This document shows positions 33,185 through 43,000 of a stretch of 64,000 nt of DNA, piece after piece (the first letter of the stretch is position 1; every line of letters starts with the position of its first letter). Source of the DNA: Bacillota bacterium. GTDB taxonomy: Bacteria; Bacillota; Ch66; Ch109. Position numbers and translations under genes: made by a program. The stretch is from the NCBI GenBank assembly GCA_013178275.1, contig JABLWZ010000025.1, positions 1-64,000 on the forward strand, written 5' to 3'. The notes under the pieces are model-generated. The model ran no database searches. It worked only from the letters and a program-made list of their open reading frames with translations, and had not been told where the DNA came from.

Positions 33185-34648
33185 CTACACCAGCACCCGC
33201 AGGCAGGAGGCGGCCGGGTCCTGCTGGCCCTGGAAGTGCAGCCCCAGGTCGCGCCCCAGGGCGATAAACTCAACCACCTCCCGGGTAATCCGCTCGCCCG
33301 GGCAGAGCAGCGGGATCCCCGGGGGATAGCTGGCGATGGTCTCGGCGGCCACCCGGCCCACCGCCTGTTCCAGCGGGACCGGGACCGCCGGGTGGAAGAA
33401 GGCCTCGCGGGGGGTGCAGACCAGGGGGAGCGACGGCGGCTGGCAGGCCCTTTCCAGCACCGCCCGCAGGACGGGAGGCGGTTCGGGTGGGCTCTCCACC
33501 GCGGCCATCTCCTTCAGGCCCTGCACCAGCCGGTCGATGTCTGCCCGCGTGTTGCCCGCGGTGACTATCAGGAGCAGGTTGAACAGGTCGGACATCTCCA
33601 CCTGCAGGTCGTACTTTTCCCTCAGCCAGGATTCCGCCCAGAGGCCGGTGAGGCCCAGTTCCTTGACCGTTACGGTGACCTTGGCGGGGTCCAGGCCGGC
33701 GGCTCCCCTCTCCTTTACCCATCCCTCATCGAAGACGAACACCCCGGGGAGGGAGTCCAGTTCGTTCCTCAGGTACTGGGCCATGACCCGGGTGCGCTCC
33801 AGCAGTTCCCAACCGCGTTCGGCCATCTCGCCGCGCGCCGCGTCCAGGGAGGCCAGCAGCAGGTACGAGGTGCTGGTGCTCTGCAGGACCTTGAGGCTCT
33901 GTTCCAGGCGGTCCCGGTTCACCCGTTCACCCTTCAGGTGCAGCATAGAGGCCTGGGTGAAGGCCGTCAGCAGCTTGTGCGTACCCTGGACCACCGCGTC
34001 GGCTCCGCCCTCCAGCGAGCGGAGTGGGTACTGCTCGTGGAACCCCAGGTGGGGTCCGTGGGCCTCGTCCACCACCAGGGGGATGCCGCGGCCGTGGACC
34101 ACCTCGGCGATGGCGGGCAGGTCCGATACGATCCCGTTGTAGGTGGGGTTGACCAGGAAGACTGCCCGGGCCTGGGGGTGGGCCTTCAGGGCCCGGCTGA
34201 TGGCGGCGGGAGTGACCGCCAGCGGGATGCAGATATCGAGGTCGTAGGCCGGACGGTAAAAGACGGGGCAGGCCCCGTTCAGGATGATTCCGCTCAGTAT
34301 CGAACGGTGAATATTGCGGGGGACCAGCACCTCTTCCCCCGGGGCGCAGCAGGCCATCATCAAGGCCATCAGGCCGCAGGACGAACCGTTGATTAAAAAG
34401 TAGGAGTGATCGGCTCCGAAGGTCTGGGCGGCAAGCTCCTGGGCCGCCTGGATGATCCCGCCCGGCTGGTGCAGGTCATCCATCCCCGGGACGTTGGTTA
34501 CATCGGCCAGAAACGGCTTTTCGCCTAAAAGCTCGCGGATGGCGGAACCCGCTTCCCGGCCGCCCTTGTGGCCCGGCATGTGGAAACGGGTGGTCTTTCG
34601 GTCCTGGTACCGCTGAAGGGCATCCAGGATGGGCAGGGGGGAAGGCAA
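33185..34648 (-). CDS. PLP-dependent Orn/Lys/Arg decarboxylase-family protein
   Basis: A 487-aa enzyme of the short YaaO/SpeA-like group. HMPGHKGG lies near residue 23, VVDEAHGPHLGFH in the middle, and the PLP lysine in QGTHKLLTAFTQAS. A C-terminal decarboxylase domain closes it (YPPGIPLLCPGE). It should remove CO2 from a basic amino acid; arginine (agmatine formation) or lysine are the usual substrates and cannot be told apart here. Start TTG at 34648 has a weak ribosome site. Confidence 0.9.
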   Translation of the reverse strand: MPSPLPILDALQRYQDRKTTRFHMPGHKGGREAGSAIRELLGEKPFLADVTNVPGMDDLHQPGGIIQAAQELAAQTFGADHSYFLINGSSCGLMALMMACCAPGEEVLVPRNIHRSILSGIILNGACPVFYRPAYDLDICIPLAVTPAAISRALKAHPQARAVFLVNPTYNGIVSDLPAIAEVVHGRGIPLVVDEAHGPHLGFHEQYPLRSLEGGADAVVQGTHKLLTAFTQASMLHLKGERVNRDRLEQSLKVLQSTSTSYLLLASLDAARGEMAERGWELLERTRVMAQYLRNELDSLPGVFVFDEGWVKERGAAGLDPAKVTVTVKELGLTGLWAESWLREKYDLQVEMSDLFNLLLIVTAGNTRADIDRLVQGLKEMAAVESPPEPPPVLRAVLERACQPPSLPLVCTPREAFFHPAVPVPLEQAVGRVAAETIASYPPGIPLLCPGERITREVVEFIALGRDLGLHFQGQQDPAASCLRVLV

Positions 34649-34730
34649 CTACATCACCCACCGTCGTATTACTTAACACTCTCCATAATATGAACCGGCG
34701 GGTCGGGTGGTGAGGAGCATCGGGGCAGCG

Positions 34731-35162
34731 CTACATCTTCGGCTCCAGGCCGACCAGGGCCAGGCCGGCGATGATCAGCAGCGCGCCCGCCAGCTGGGGC
34801 AGGTCGGTGCGCTCACCCAGGAACAGGTAGGAGGACACGATGGTAATCAGGGGGGCGGAGGACATGATCAGGGTAACCTGGTTGATGTTGCCCTGTTTTA
34901 AGGCCATGAAGTAGGCCAGGTCGCCGATCAGGGTCGCCAGCAGCGCCTCCAGGATGATGAATATCAGGTTCCTGGCGGGGACCGCCAGATACCTCTCCAG
35001 CCCGTGGCCGAAGACCAGGTTCCAGGAGATGATCATGCAGGCGGCGAAGATGGTGCGGATGCTGAGGGCGGTGATCGAGTTTATCTTGACCAGCCCCAGT
35101 TTGCCGAAGAGGGGGGCGAGGCCCCAACAGAACATCGCCAGGAGAGCCAGCAGAACGCTCAA
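34731..35162 (-). CDS. EamA-family half-size membrane transporter
   Basis: A 143-aa protein with five hydrophobic helices, one EamA/DMT repeat rather than the usual two, so it probably works as a dimer. It starts TTG at 35162, six bases after GGGGGTGG. The N-terminal motif FCWGLAPLFGKLGL and the late LGERTDLPQLAGALLIIAG are typical. The substrate is unknown. It lies ~80 bases upstream of the decarboxylase gene on the same strand, so the pair may handle an amine or amino acid together. Confidence 0.87.
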   Translation of the reverse strand: MSVLLALLAMFCWGLAPLFGKLGLVKINSITALSIRTIFAACMIISWNLVFGHGLERYLAVPARNLIFIILEALLATLIGDLAYFMALKQGNINQVTLIMSSAPLITIVSSYLFLGERTDLPQLAGALLIIAGLALVGLEPKM

Positions 35163-35243
35163 TTTTATCCACCCCCGGGTAAAACATATGGGAATAATCC
35201 CCTGAATAGAACCGATATGGAAAAACTGGATTTTTTTCGATAA

Positions 35244-35270
35244 ACAAAAAAACCGGGTCTCCCCGGTTTA
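35244..35270 (-). terminator. Terminator after the double-PG-binding transpeptidase
   Basis: Stem aaaccggg/cccggttt; on the minus strand it is followed by seven Ts. Confidence 0.88.
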
Positions 35271-35297
35271 GCTGCTTTATATATTAAAACTCCTTCT

Positions 35298-36128
35298 TTA
35301 CGGCTGGCGGTTGCCCAGCGCTATGTCGTAGGCCTGCTGCAGGGCGTTGTAGGTCCGCGGCCCGACCTGGCCGTCGGGGGACAGCCCCTGGTCGCGCTGG
35401 AAGGCCCGGACAGCCTCGATGGTCTGCGGCCCGAAGACCCCGTCGATGTCGCCCTGGTAGTAGCCCAGGACGTTCAGGCGGTTCTGCACCTCGCGGACGT
35501 CGGTTCCCACCAGCCCGTCGGTCAGGATGCGGCCGGTGAAGACCGTGCCGGTGATGCGGACCGGGGTGCCCAGCGGGACTTGGTTGTAGACCTCTATCAC
35601 GTCTTCGTTGTGCATGCGGATGCAGCCGTGGCTGGCCGCGGTGCCGATGGACGCCGGGTTGTTGGTCCCGTGGATCCCGTAGCTCCCCCAGGGGACGTTC
35701 AGCCCCATCCAGCGTGCCCCGAAACCGCCTCCCCAGTTCTCCGATTTCTGGACGATGTTCCAGTTTCCGACCGGGGTGGGGGTAGCGGGGGTTCCTACCG
35801 CCACCGGGTAGTTCTTTATGAACCGGCCGCCCGGTCCCCGCAGCGTTAGTATCTTGCGGTCGACATCGATGGCGATGCTGTGGTCGCTTCTCCCCCCGGT
35901 CGTCCCCGGGAGCAGAAGGGAGTAAGTCTCCGGACCCACCACCCCATCGGCGTCCAGACCGTTGCGGCGCTGAAACTCGCGCACCGCCGTATCGGTAGCC
36001 TGATCGAAAGTTCCGTTTACCGCTCCCCGGTAGATGCCGAGGGTTCTCAGCCTCCCCTGTACCGTGGCCACGTCCGGCCCGGTCATGGGAGGCGACATAA
36101 GCCTTAAATAACGGCTGGCGTATACCAT
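35298..36128 (-). CDS. L,D-transpeptidase flanked by two peptidoglycan-binding domains
   Basis: A 276-aa protein with the order PG_binding_1 (about 17-75), YkuD catalytic domain (85-205), PG_binding_1 (210-270). The active site is HGTNNPASIGTAASHGCIRM with catalytic His and Cys. The ATG at 36128 follows GGAGGAGG. No signal peptide is visible. The next gene upstream encodes a relative with a similar layout, so the two look like a tandem duplication. It forms or edits 3-3 cross-links, or acts in the spore cortex. Confidence 0.93.
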   Translation of the reverse strand: MVYASRYLRLMSPPMTGPDVATVQGRLRTLGIYRGAVNGTFDQATDTAVREFQRRNGLDADGVVGPETYSLLLPGTTGGRSDHSIAIDVDRKILTLRGPGGRFIKNYPVAVGTPATPTPVGNWNIVQKSENWGGGFGARWMGLNVPWGSYGIHGTNNPASIGTAASHGCIRMHNEDVIEVYNQVPLGTPVRITGTVFTGRILTDGLVGTDVREVQNRLNVLGYYQGDIDGVFGPQTIEAVRAFQRDQGLSPDGQVGPRTYNALQQAYDIALGNRQP

Positions 36129-36233
36129 CTGCCGTTACCTCCTCCCCAGATGTAGATACTCTATACTATTAGAACAGCTACCTCCGGGTGCCATTTTAGG
36201 CGCGATTTTAGGAAAAAACGTTGCAGCGGGACA

Positions 36234-37217
36234 TCAGACGCGGGCGGGATCGAATGGCAAGACCGGCTGGTCGGGTTTCAGGTGGTTGGAGTAGAGGGTG
36301 TTCCAGACCCGAGGGTCGGCCTCCCCATCGGGGTAAAGCCGGTAAAACCGCTCGAAGACCTGGACCGCGAGTTCGGTGCTGTCGTCGAAACGACCGTCGG
36401 CCCGGTCCCGGTATACCCCGGCGTTGCGCAGCAGGAGCTGCAGGTAGACCACGGAGCGCAGGGCCATGCCTTTTTTAAGCTGCGGCGGGTTTTTAAAGAC
36501 CGGCATCTTTCTGGTTATCCGGATCTCGGTCCCCGGCTGGACCAGCTTGTAGACCTGTTCCACATGGGAGTTGAGCATCCGTATACAGCCCTTGGAAATC
36601 GCCTGGCCGATCAGCCAGGGTTTGTTGGTGCCGTGAATCCCGTAGGTCCCCCAGGGAACGTCGAGTTCGATCCAGTGGCTGCCGAACCCCTCGCCCCACA
36701 TGGACTTCTTGACCACCTGCCACTCGCCCACCGGGGAGGTGCTGTCGTCGGCCCCGATCGCCACCGGGAAGCTGCGGAACTTTTTTCCGTCGGAGAATAC
36801 CGTCAGCTGCCGTGTCTGGAGGTTTATCTCCACCGTGACCTCCGCCGGGCCGATGGGGACCGCGGCGGGTGTATCGTCGTATGTCTGGGCCAGCGCCTTC
36901 CAGGTGTCCTCGTCCAGGGTGGGGTCAGCCGGGAGGTGGTGGTCCTGCTTGAAGCTGATCACCGCCGGGGCGGTCCGGGGTCCGTAGAAACCATTGGCGA
37001 CCCCGTGGTAGTATCCCAGTTCACGCAGCCGGGTCTGCAGGCCCTGGACATCCCGGTCCGGGCGGGTCAGCTGGCCGGGCTTGAGTATCAGGTACTCCTC
37101 GCGCTCGCCGCAGAACAGCGGGTCCCCGCCGGACGCGCCGCCGCTGGCAGGGAGCGCCAGGATGATGAAGGCGACTATTAAACAGATGGCGGCCAGGCGG
37201 CGATAACCTGCTCTCAT
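36234..37217 (-). CDS. Secreted L,D-transpeptidase with peptidoglycan-binding domains
   Basis: A 327-aa protein. ATG at 37217 follows AGGGGG with seven-base spacing and begins a signal peptide (RRLAAICLIVAFIILALPAS); the open frame upstream to 37784 is antisense to cwlD and is ignored. The order is a PG_binding_1 domain (VQGLQTRLRELGYYHGVANG), a YkuD domain with HGTNKPWLIGQAISKGCIRM, then a second, weaker binding domain (VYLQLLLRNAGVYRDRADGRF). It is divergent from cwlD. Confidence 0.92.
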   Translation of the reverse strand: MRAGYRRLAAICLIVAFIILALPASGGASGGDPLFCGEREEYLILKPGQLTRPDRDVQGLQTRLRELGYYHGVANGFYGPRTAPAVISFKQDHHLPADPTLDEDTWKALAQTYDDTPAAVPIGPAEVTVEINLQTRQLTVFSDGKKFRSFPVAIGADDSTSPVGEWQVVKKSMWGEGFGSHWIELDVPWGTYGIHGTNKPWLIGQAISKGCIRMLNSHVEQVYKLVQPGTEIRITRKMPVFKNPPQLKKGMALRSVVYLQLLLRNAGVYRDRADGRFDDSTELAVQVFERFYRLYPDGEADPRVWNTLYSNHLKPDQPVLPFDPARV

Positions 37218-37341
37218 AAAAAAACCCCCTATACAGTTTTTAATCCTCGGCGCTATTTTATCCCTATCATTCGCTTCCAAAATATTTTCGGTCATGAGGA
37301 CATCTCCGGGGCCAGTATGTTTATTTAGGAGATGAGAATGG

Positions 37342-38085
37342 ATGCCCCGACTTGTCCTGCTGATCCGTACCCGAAAACTGATGTGGCCGGCCGCCGCGCT
37401 GATGGTCCTGTTGATTACCGTGATCCTTATCCGGGTAGGGCTCACCAGCCCCATCCCCGACGGCGCCCCCGGCAACCTGGCCGGGAGGAGGATCGCCATC
37501 GACCCCGGCCACGGAGGAATCGACGGCGGCACCAACCGCCCCGACTTCCTGGAAAAGGAGGTCAACCTGGCCGTCGCGTTAAGGCTGAGGGACGACCTTA
37601 TCGCCAGGGGGGCCGAGGTCGTCCTCACCCGGGAGGAGGATATCGACCTGGGGATGATGAGCCCCGAGGACGGCGACGGCCGATACCTCCGGGGGCTGAA
37701 GACCCGGGTCTCCATCATCGAGCAGAACCAGAGCGACCTGTTCCTCAGCATCCACGTCAATGCCAACCACCGCCTGCCCTCCACCAGCGGTCCGATGGTG
37801 TTTTACAGCCGGAAGACCCCGGCCTCGCGCGCACTGGCGGAAACGCTGCAGGCCCGCCTGAACGCCCTGGCGGAGGAGAAGGGACTGAAGCGGCACAGCG
37901 CCGGGCCGGCCCGCTTTTTTCTCCTGGAGAACTGCCGGACCACCGGGGTGATAGTGGAATTGGGCTTCATGACCAACCGCACCGAACGGGCGCTGTTAGA
38001 AAACGGGGATTACCAGCAGGAACTGGTGCAGGCTGTAATCGAGGGGTTAAAGGACTTTTTCGCTCAGGAGGGGTCGGTGGATTGA
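37342..38085 (+). CDS. cwlD: N-acetylmuramoyl-L-alanine amidase CwlD
   Basis: A 247-aa Amidase_3 protein with an N-terminal anchor (AAALMVLLITVILI). Zinc motifs are DPGHGGIDGG (His57), the Glu of LEKEVNL and SIHVNAN (His138); the catalytic Glu is in IVELGFMTN. Length, anchor and motifs fit CwlD, which strips peptides from muramic acid for spore-cortex muramic lactam, working with PdaA (compare the deacetylase at 31265). The start is ATG 37342 with AGGAG upstream. It is followed by a small gene and spoIIP, a coherent sporulation wall group. Confidence 0.92.
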   Translation: MPRLVLLIRTRKLMWPAAALMVLLITVILIRVGLTSPIPDGAPGNLAGRRIAIDPGHGGIDGGTNRPDFLEKEVNLAVALRLRDDLIARGAEVVLTREEDIDLGMMSPEDGDGRYLRGLKTRVSIIEQNQSDLFLSIHVNANHRLPSTSGPMVFYSRKTPASRALAETLQARLNALAEEKGLKRHSAGPARFFLLENCRTTGVIVELGFMTNRTERALLENGDYQQELVQAVIEGLKDFFAQEGSVD

Positions 38086-38116
38086 AAAAACTGGACTGGA
38101 AGGCGGGGGGAGGAAG

Positions 38117-38479
38117 ATGAAGAAAATTACTCTCTGGCTGCTGCTCGGTGTGGTGGTCGTGAGCCTGGGGGTCCTGGCCGCCGGGGGCATGCGGGCCTGG
38201 TCACTGCTGGCCGAGGAGGGCGATCCCCAGGTGCTGTCCAGGGCTATCCGGGACCTGGAAATGGGGAAGGAGGAGGTGATCCAGCTCGACCCGGTCACCT
38301 ACCTGATGATGAGCGGGGACGAGGGGCCGCTGGTACGGCTGCTCGAACGGCGGGGGTGGTCGTTCGGAGGCCATGTGGGTGAGGGGCTCTGGCTGAAAAA
38401 GGGGAAAGAAACCCTTTACGCCCGGCCCCGGGTTTTTCACCAGCGCTACGTCATCTACGAACTGAACCGACAGCCCTAG
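38117..38479 (+). CDS. Small membrane-anchored protein, function unknown
   Basis: A 120-aa product with one N-terminal helix (KKITLWLLLGVVVVSLGVLAAGG) and a soluble outer part. Start ATG 38117 follows GGGGGAGG. It lies between cwlD (31 bases) and spoIIP (75 bases) on the same strand, so a sporulation role is suggested by position alone. No family is recognised. Confidence 0.72.
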   Translation: MKKITLWLLLGVVVVSLGVLAAGGMRAWSLLAEEGDPQVLSRAIRDLEMGKEEVIQLDPVTYLMMSGDEGPLVRLLERRGWSFGGHVGEGLWLKKGKETLYARPRVFHQRYVIYELNRQP

Positions 38480-38554
38480 AAGACTGAAAACCACTTCCTT
38501 ACGATTATATTTAGGTCCAGCCGGGGAACCTAAATAATATCAACCAGGTGAGGA

Positions 38555-39874
38555 GTGACTGTTCGGTTGAAGGCTGGCGATCGCCGTTTACAGCGGATTG
38601 CGGCAGCGGGGCTGCTGGCCCTGGTGGTGTTGGCCGCCATCGTTTTCTATTCTGGGGTTCCAGTCAGGGGCTGGTTCCCCGGACTCGGGTTCAGGGCTTG
38701 GGTCAGCCCGGCGGATTCGAACCCGGGGCATGTGGAGCGTGATGACGGAGGATGCTTCTTCCTGATGGACCGGCTGGGCCGGGTGATCTACCAGACCGCC
38801 CGGCAGGTGCGGGTCGGGGACCAGTTTATCGCCAGCGACGATTCCCACTACCGGGTCAAGCGGGTGGACGGGGATGTCGCGTCCTGCGACCTTTTAACCA
38901 GAGGCCCGGAAGAGGAGATCGACCCCACGGTCGGCATGCCGGTCGCAGCGGCACCCGGGACCCGGTCGGGCAAACCCGCGATCGGCATCTACCATACCCA
39001 CGGCGACGAGTCCTACCAACCCTCTCAGGGGACCTACGCCATACCCGAAGGAAAGGGGTCGGGCGTGGACCTGGTGAGCCGGGAACTCACCAACAAGCTC
39101 AACTCCCTAGGCATCAAGACGATCTACGACGACGCCTCCAACCTCCCGCACGACCTGGACGCCTACGCCCGTTCGCGGGAGACCGCGTTTTACCTGATGC
39201 GGCAGGGGGTGAGCTGCCTCATCGACGTGCACCGGGACGGGGCCCCGATCTCGAACTACCTGACCCGGATCGGCGGCCTCGACGTGGCGCGCATCACCCT
39301 GGTGGTGGGGATGGGCAACCCGAATCAGTCGGCGGCCCTGGGGTTTGCCCGGGAGATCAAGCATCAGCTGGACGGCATCTACCCGGGGCTGATCAAGGGC
39401 ATCTACCTGGCGGACGGGGTCTTCAACCAGGACCTGACGCCGGCCTCCCTGCTGGTCGAGATAGGTTCGCAGGAGAATACCCTGGGAGAGGCGGAGGCGG
39501 CGGCCAGCCTGTTCGGGGACGTGATGCCCCGGGTATTCGAGGTATCACCCATCACCGGGGTCACTCGGCTGAAGTCCGGGGCTGACCAGGGGGGAAGCTG
39601 GAAGGCCCTGCTGCTGGTCCTGGCTGTCCTGGTGGCGGGTGGGTTCGGCTTCCTGCTGATAAGCGCCGGCAGCTGGGACGCCGCGGTGGAGAGGATAAAG
39701 ACCTTCGGCAGCCGGGAGCTGGGCGACCTGTGGGGCCGGCGGGGCGATATCCTGGATGCGGTGGACTCGCGGCTGGAGACCGGGAGGGAGAAGGTCCGGG
39801 CCGGGCTGTCCCAAGCCGTGGCTTTCGCTAAAGACGTTATCGATCGGGTGGGGAATCGGAACCGGTTACGGTAG
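38555..39874 (+). CDS. spoIIP: Stage II sporulation protein P (SpoIIP)
   Basis: A 439-aa protein; start GTG 38555 (TTG 38567 is possible). An N-terminal helix anchors it. The SpoIIP amidase/endopeptidase domain is clear: IGIYHTHGDESYQPSQGTY (zinc His and Glu), LIDVHRDGAP, LVVGMGNPN and PASLLVEIGSQENTL. SpoIIP degrades septal peptidoglycan with SpoIID during engulfment. After a second hydrophobic helix near 345-365, the C-terminal ~70 residues are extra compared with the core family (charged, helical). Confidence 0.94.
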   Translation: MTVRLKAGDRRLQRIAAAGLLALVVLAAIVFYSGVPVRGWFPGLGFRAWVSPADSNPGHVERDDGGCFFLMDRLGRVIYQTARQVRVGDQFIASDDSHYRVKRVDGDVASCDLLTRGPEEEIDPTVGMPVAAAPGTRSGKPAIGIYHTHGDESYQPSQGTYAIPEGKGSGVDLVSRELTNKLNSLGIKTIYDDASNLPHDLDAYARSRETAFYLMRQGVSCLIDVHRDGAPISNYLTRIGGLDVARITLVVGMGNPNQSAALGFAREIKHQLDGIYPGLIKGIYLADGVFNQDLTPASLLVEIGSQENTLGEAEAAASLFGDVMPRVFEVSPITGVTRLKSGADQGGSWKALLLVLAVLVAGGFGFLLISAGSWDAAVERIKTFGSRELGDLWGRRGDILDAVDSRLETGREKVRAGLSQAVAFAKDVIDRVGNRNRLR

Positions 39875-39922
39875 ATCCTGAAGATGCTGTTTACATTGTG
39901 TTGACAAAACGGAGGACGGTTC

Positions 39923-39963
39923 AAAGGGGCTGCTCAAATTAAGCTTTGAGCCAGCCCCTTTCC
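39923..39963. terminator. Bidirectional terminator
   Basis: Long stem aaaggggctg-ctcaaa/tttgag-ccagcccctt between spoIIP and the convergent giant surface protein. Confidence 0.85.
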
Positions 39964-40025
39964 CGTCATCCTGCTATATCGCAGGCCATTAACTGCAACT
40001 ATTTATTGTAACACCTGATTTGTCA

Positions 40026-43000
40026 TTACTTGCCTAGGATGCTCAGCAACTGGTAAACCATCACCGCTGCCTGCGCCCGGGTGGCATCAGCCTGAGGAGC
40101 AATCGTGCTGGCGGTCATGCCGTGGACGATGCCCGCCTTGATGGCAGCTTCCATTCCCGTTACAGCCCAACTACTGACAGAAGCTTTGTCGCTGAAAGCG
40201 TTCAGCTCGGTCCCGTCTGTAACCGAAGCTTTGTCCCCGAGGGCTTTAGAAACCATAACAGCCATCTGCTCTCTGGTGATCAGGGCGTCTGGAGCAAACC
40301 GGTTGTCACTCGTCCCGCTAACTAGACCATCCACAGCAGCGGCATTGACGGTGCCGTAATACCAGTCTCCGGGGCTCACGTCCTTGAATTGGCTGGTGGT
40401 TCCCGAAGTATTCAGTCCGAGGGCTTTCACCAACATGGTGGCAAATTCCGCCCGGGTAATCGATGCGTCCGGTTTGAAGGTGCCGTTCGGGTAGCCAGAA
40501 ACAATGCCCTGCCCGCTAAGATTGGTGATGGCGGTATAGCCCCAGAAAGCATCAGAGACATCAGAGAATTTAGGAACCGTGGTTGTCGTAATAGTTGTCT
40601 GTGATGTCCCGGTAGTTGTAAAGTTCAGCACACTTCCATAGGCGGTGCCTTTCGAGTTCGCGGCATAGGCTTTGAAATAGTAGGTCGTGCCTGCGGTCAA
40701 GCTGTCCAGCTTAGCTGTGAAGGCGTCGGATTGGTTATTGCTGCCCACATCCAGTCTATTGGTAAGACTGCCGGAGCTGGTGCCCCAGAAGAAACCGTAG
40801 TTGGTGATACCATACCCGCCGTCCGAGGTGATGCTGCCGTTCAGGACTGCTGCGTCCGATGTGATTGACGTAGCAGCACTGGTTTTTACGACCGGGGTGT
40901 AAGAAACTGCGGTGCCACCGCCTCCACCGCCGCCACCACTTCCTCCCCCGGAAGAAGGAGTATAGGCAACAAATTCGGTAAAGTGCTTGGTCCAGATGGC
41001 CAGATCGGCGCTAGCATCAATCTTCGCATCCCCGTTGGGGGGGATTTCATTGTCCGCAGTGGTTTGATTGTCTGTACTTAAAACACGGGTAATGGGAGTA
41101 AAGACTCCGTTTATAATGTATCCGGCCGATTTTCCGGCCATGCCCGGAACCAGTAAACGAACTGCGTTGCTAAAGGTTATGCTCTCATTACTTAAACCGA
41201 TTTCAACTACGGCGTTAACACTCTGAGCTCCGGTAACCGTTGCGCCGGGATAGGCCTTTACCGTAGGCAGGCTGATTGTTCCATCCCAACCAATGGGACC
41301 GCTGACAGTCGTACCAGCCGGTATTTCCAATTGAACAATTCCCAATAAATTACTGGTATTTACTTCAATTAACGGTAATGGCTGAGTGGTATCTACTTTA
41401 ATCGCGGCCCCGGTTACCCCCGGGGGAACAATAATGGTGGTTGGGGCAGTTATGTTTACAGTATCCCCGTTACCGATGGTCACAGATTTCAGGACCGTCA
41501 CTGTCACCACACTTGAGGTCGCTGTGCCGCTGGTGACGGTGAAGTAATAGGTTCCTTCAATTGTCGAAACGTCCGCGATTACTGTAATGGTAGATGTATT
41601 TGAGGCTACATTACTTCCGGCGGCTGACAGGCCGGTCGGAGCTGATAAGGAATTACCGCTCGCATCGCACCAGTTGATCGCAACCGGGGTATTGTCGTCA
41701 ATATTGGTCGTGGTTACCGCAAAGGTGGCGGAGCCGGCCGTCCCGGCCGTGATCGTCCCGCTTTGGAGTCCAACGCTGATGGTCGGGGTGGCCGCGGCCG
41801 CCCGAGTGACGCTTACGGCGTAGTAGAGCCTGGTGCTCGCATCCTGGGCCGTCACCCGGATGTATACAGTGGTCGCTGCGCCCGCCTCCAGGTTGACGCT
41901 GGCGGTAGGGGTGGTAAAAGTGCTATCCGTGTATAAAGCCGCCACAGCATTGGTATCGTTGGGCGTTAGGTCGGACGTGGCGATGGATGCCTGTGAGCTC
42001 GCCACATCAATGGATGCCTGGTAGGGATCGGCAATAGAGCCGGCGTGCGTTCCGCTGGGGATGATCGTCAGGCCGCACGCCTGTTTCAGGGTAGCGTCGC
42101 TGGACAGGGATGAAGAGGCTGACACCAGGATAACACTCGAAGACCCATAGATGGAAGCGGTCACCGAGTCCGTGGCCGTGATCGTCTGGCTGCCGGTCGT
42201 GTTCAGGATTGCGCTGAAAGTATGCGTGCCGTTGTCCAGGGCGATGAAGATGTAGTTGGACGGCAGCGAACTGCTTGCATCCGTGCTGGTGAAGTGGACC
42301 GTACCGGTGTAGCCAGTGGCGGTATTGCCGCTGTTATCCTCGGCTGTCACCGTGAAGTTGAAAGAGGTGCCCGCCGTGGCATTACCGGGTGCGGAGACGT
42401 CCAGCCTAGTGGCGAAAACCGCTGCTGATTGTTGGATGGTCACGCTGATGCTGACGGTCAAATCCACGCTGTTAGGATTGATCACTCCAGCTGGAAGCGT
42501 CACGGTGCCGTCCACCGTGAAAGTCTGCTCGCCGGTATCGTCTGGATCATAATCGCAGCCGGCCACATCCCAGCTTACGTCGGCTTGAACATTTCCGCTA
42601 TCGGTGACTAGGGTCACCTTGGCGGGAAGCCCCAGGGCCGCCGCGGTCTTGGCGCTGCCGTTGGCTATGCCGGTGATAGCTGCAGGCGCGGTTATGGCCA
42701 CCAGGGTTTTATCTGTGCTGGAGGCGGCGTTGACGGTCACGTTGATGCTGACGGTCAGATCCACGTTGTCCGGATTGATCACCCCGGCTGGAAGTGCTAC
42801 CGTCCCGTCCACCGTGAAAGCCTGCTCGCCGGTATCGTCTGGATCATAATCGCAGCCGGCCACATCCCAGGTTACATCGGCTTGAACGTTACCATCGTCA
42901 GTTTCCAGGGTCACCTTGGCGGGGAGTCCCAAGGCCGTCGCCGTTTTGGCGGTGCCATTGGCTAAGCCCGTGACAGCGGTTGGGGCGATAATACTCACCA

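Noticed and set aside
36234..37784. 516-codon version of the secreted L,D-transpeptidase
   Set aside because: The upstream third is antisense to cwlD; the signal peptide and ribosome site place the start at 37217.
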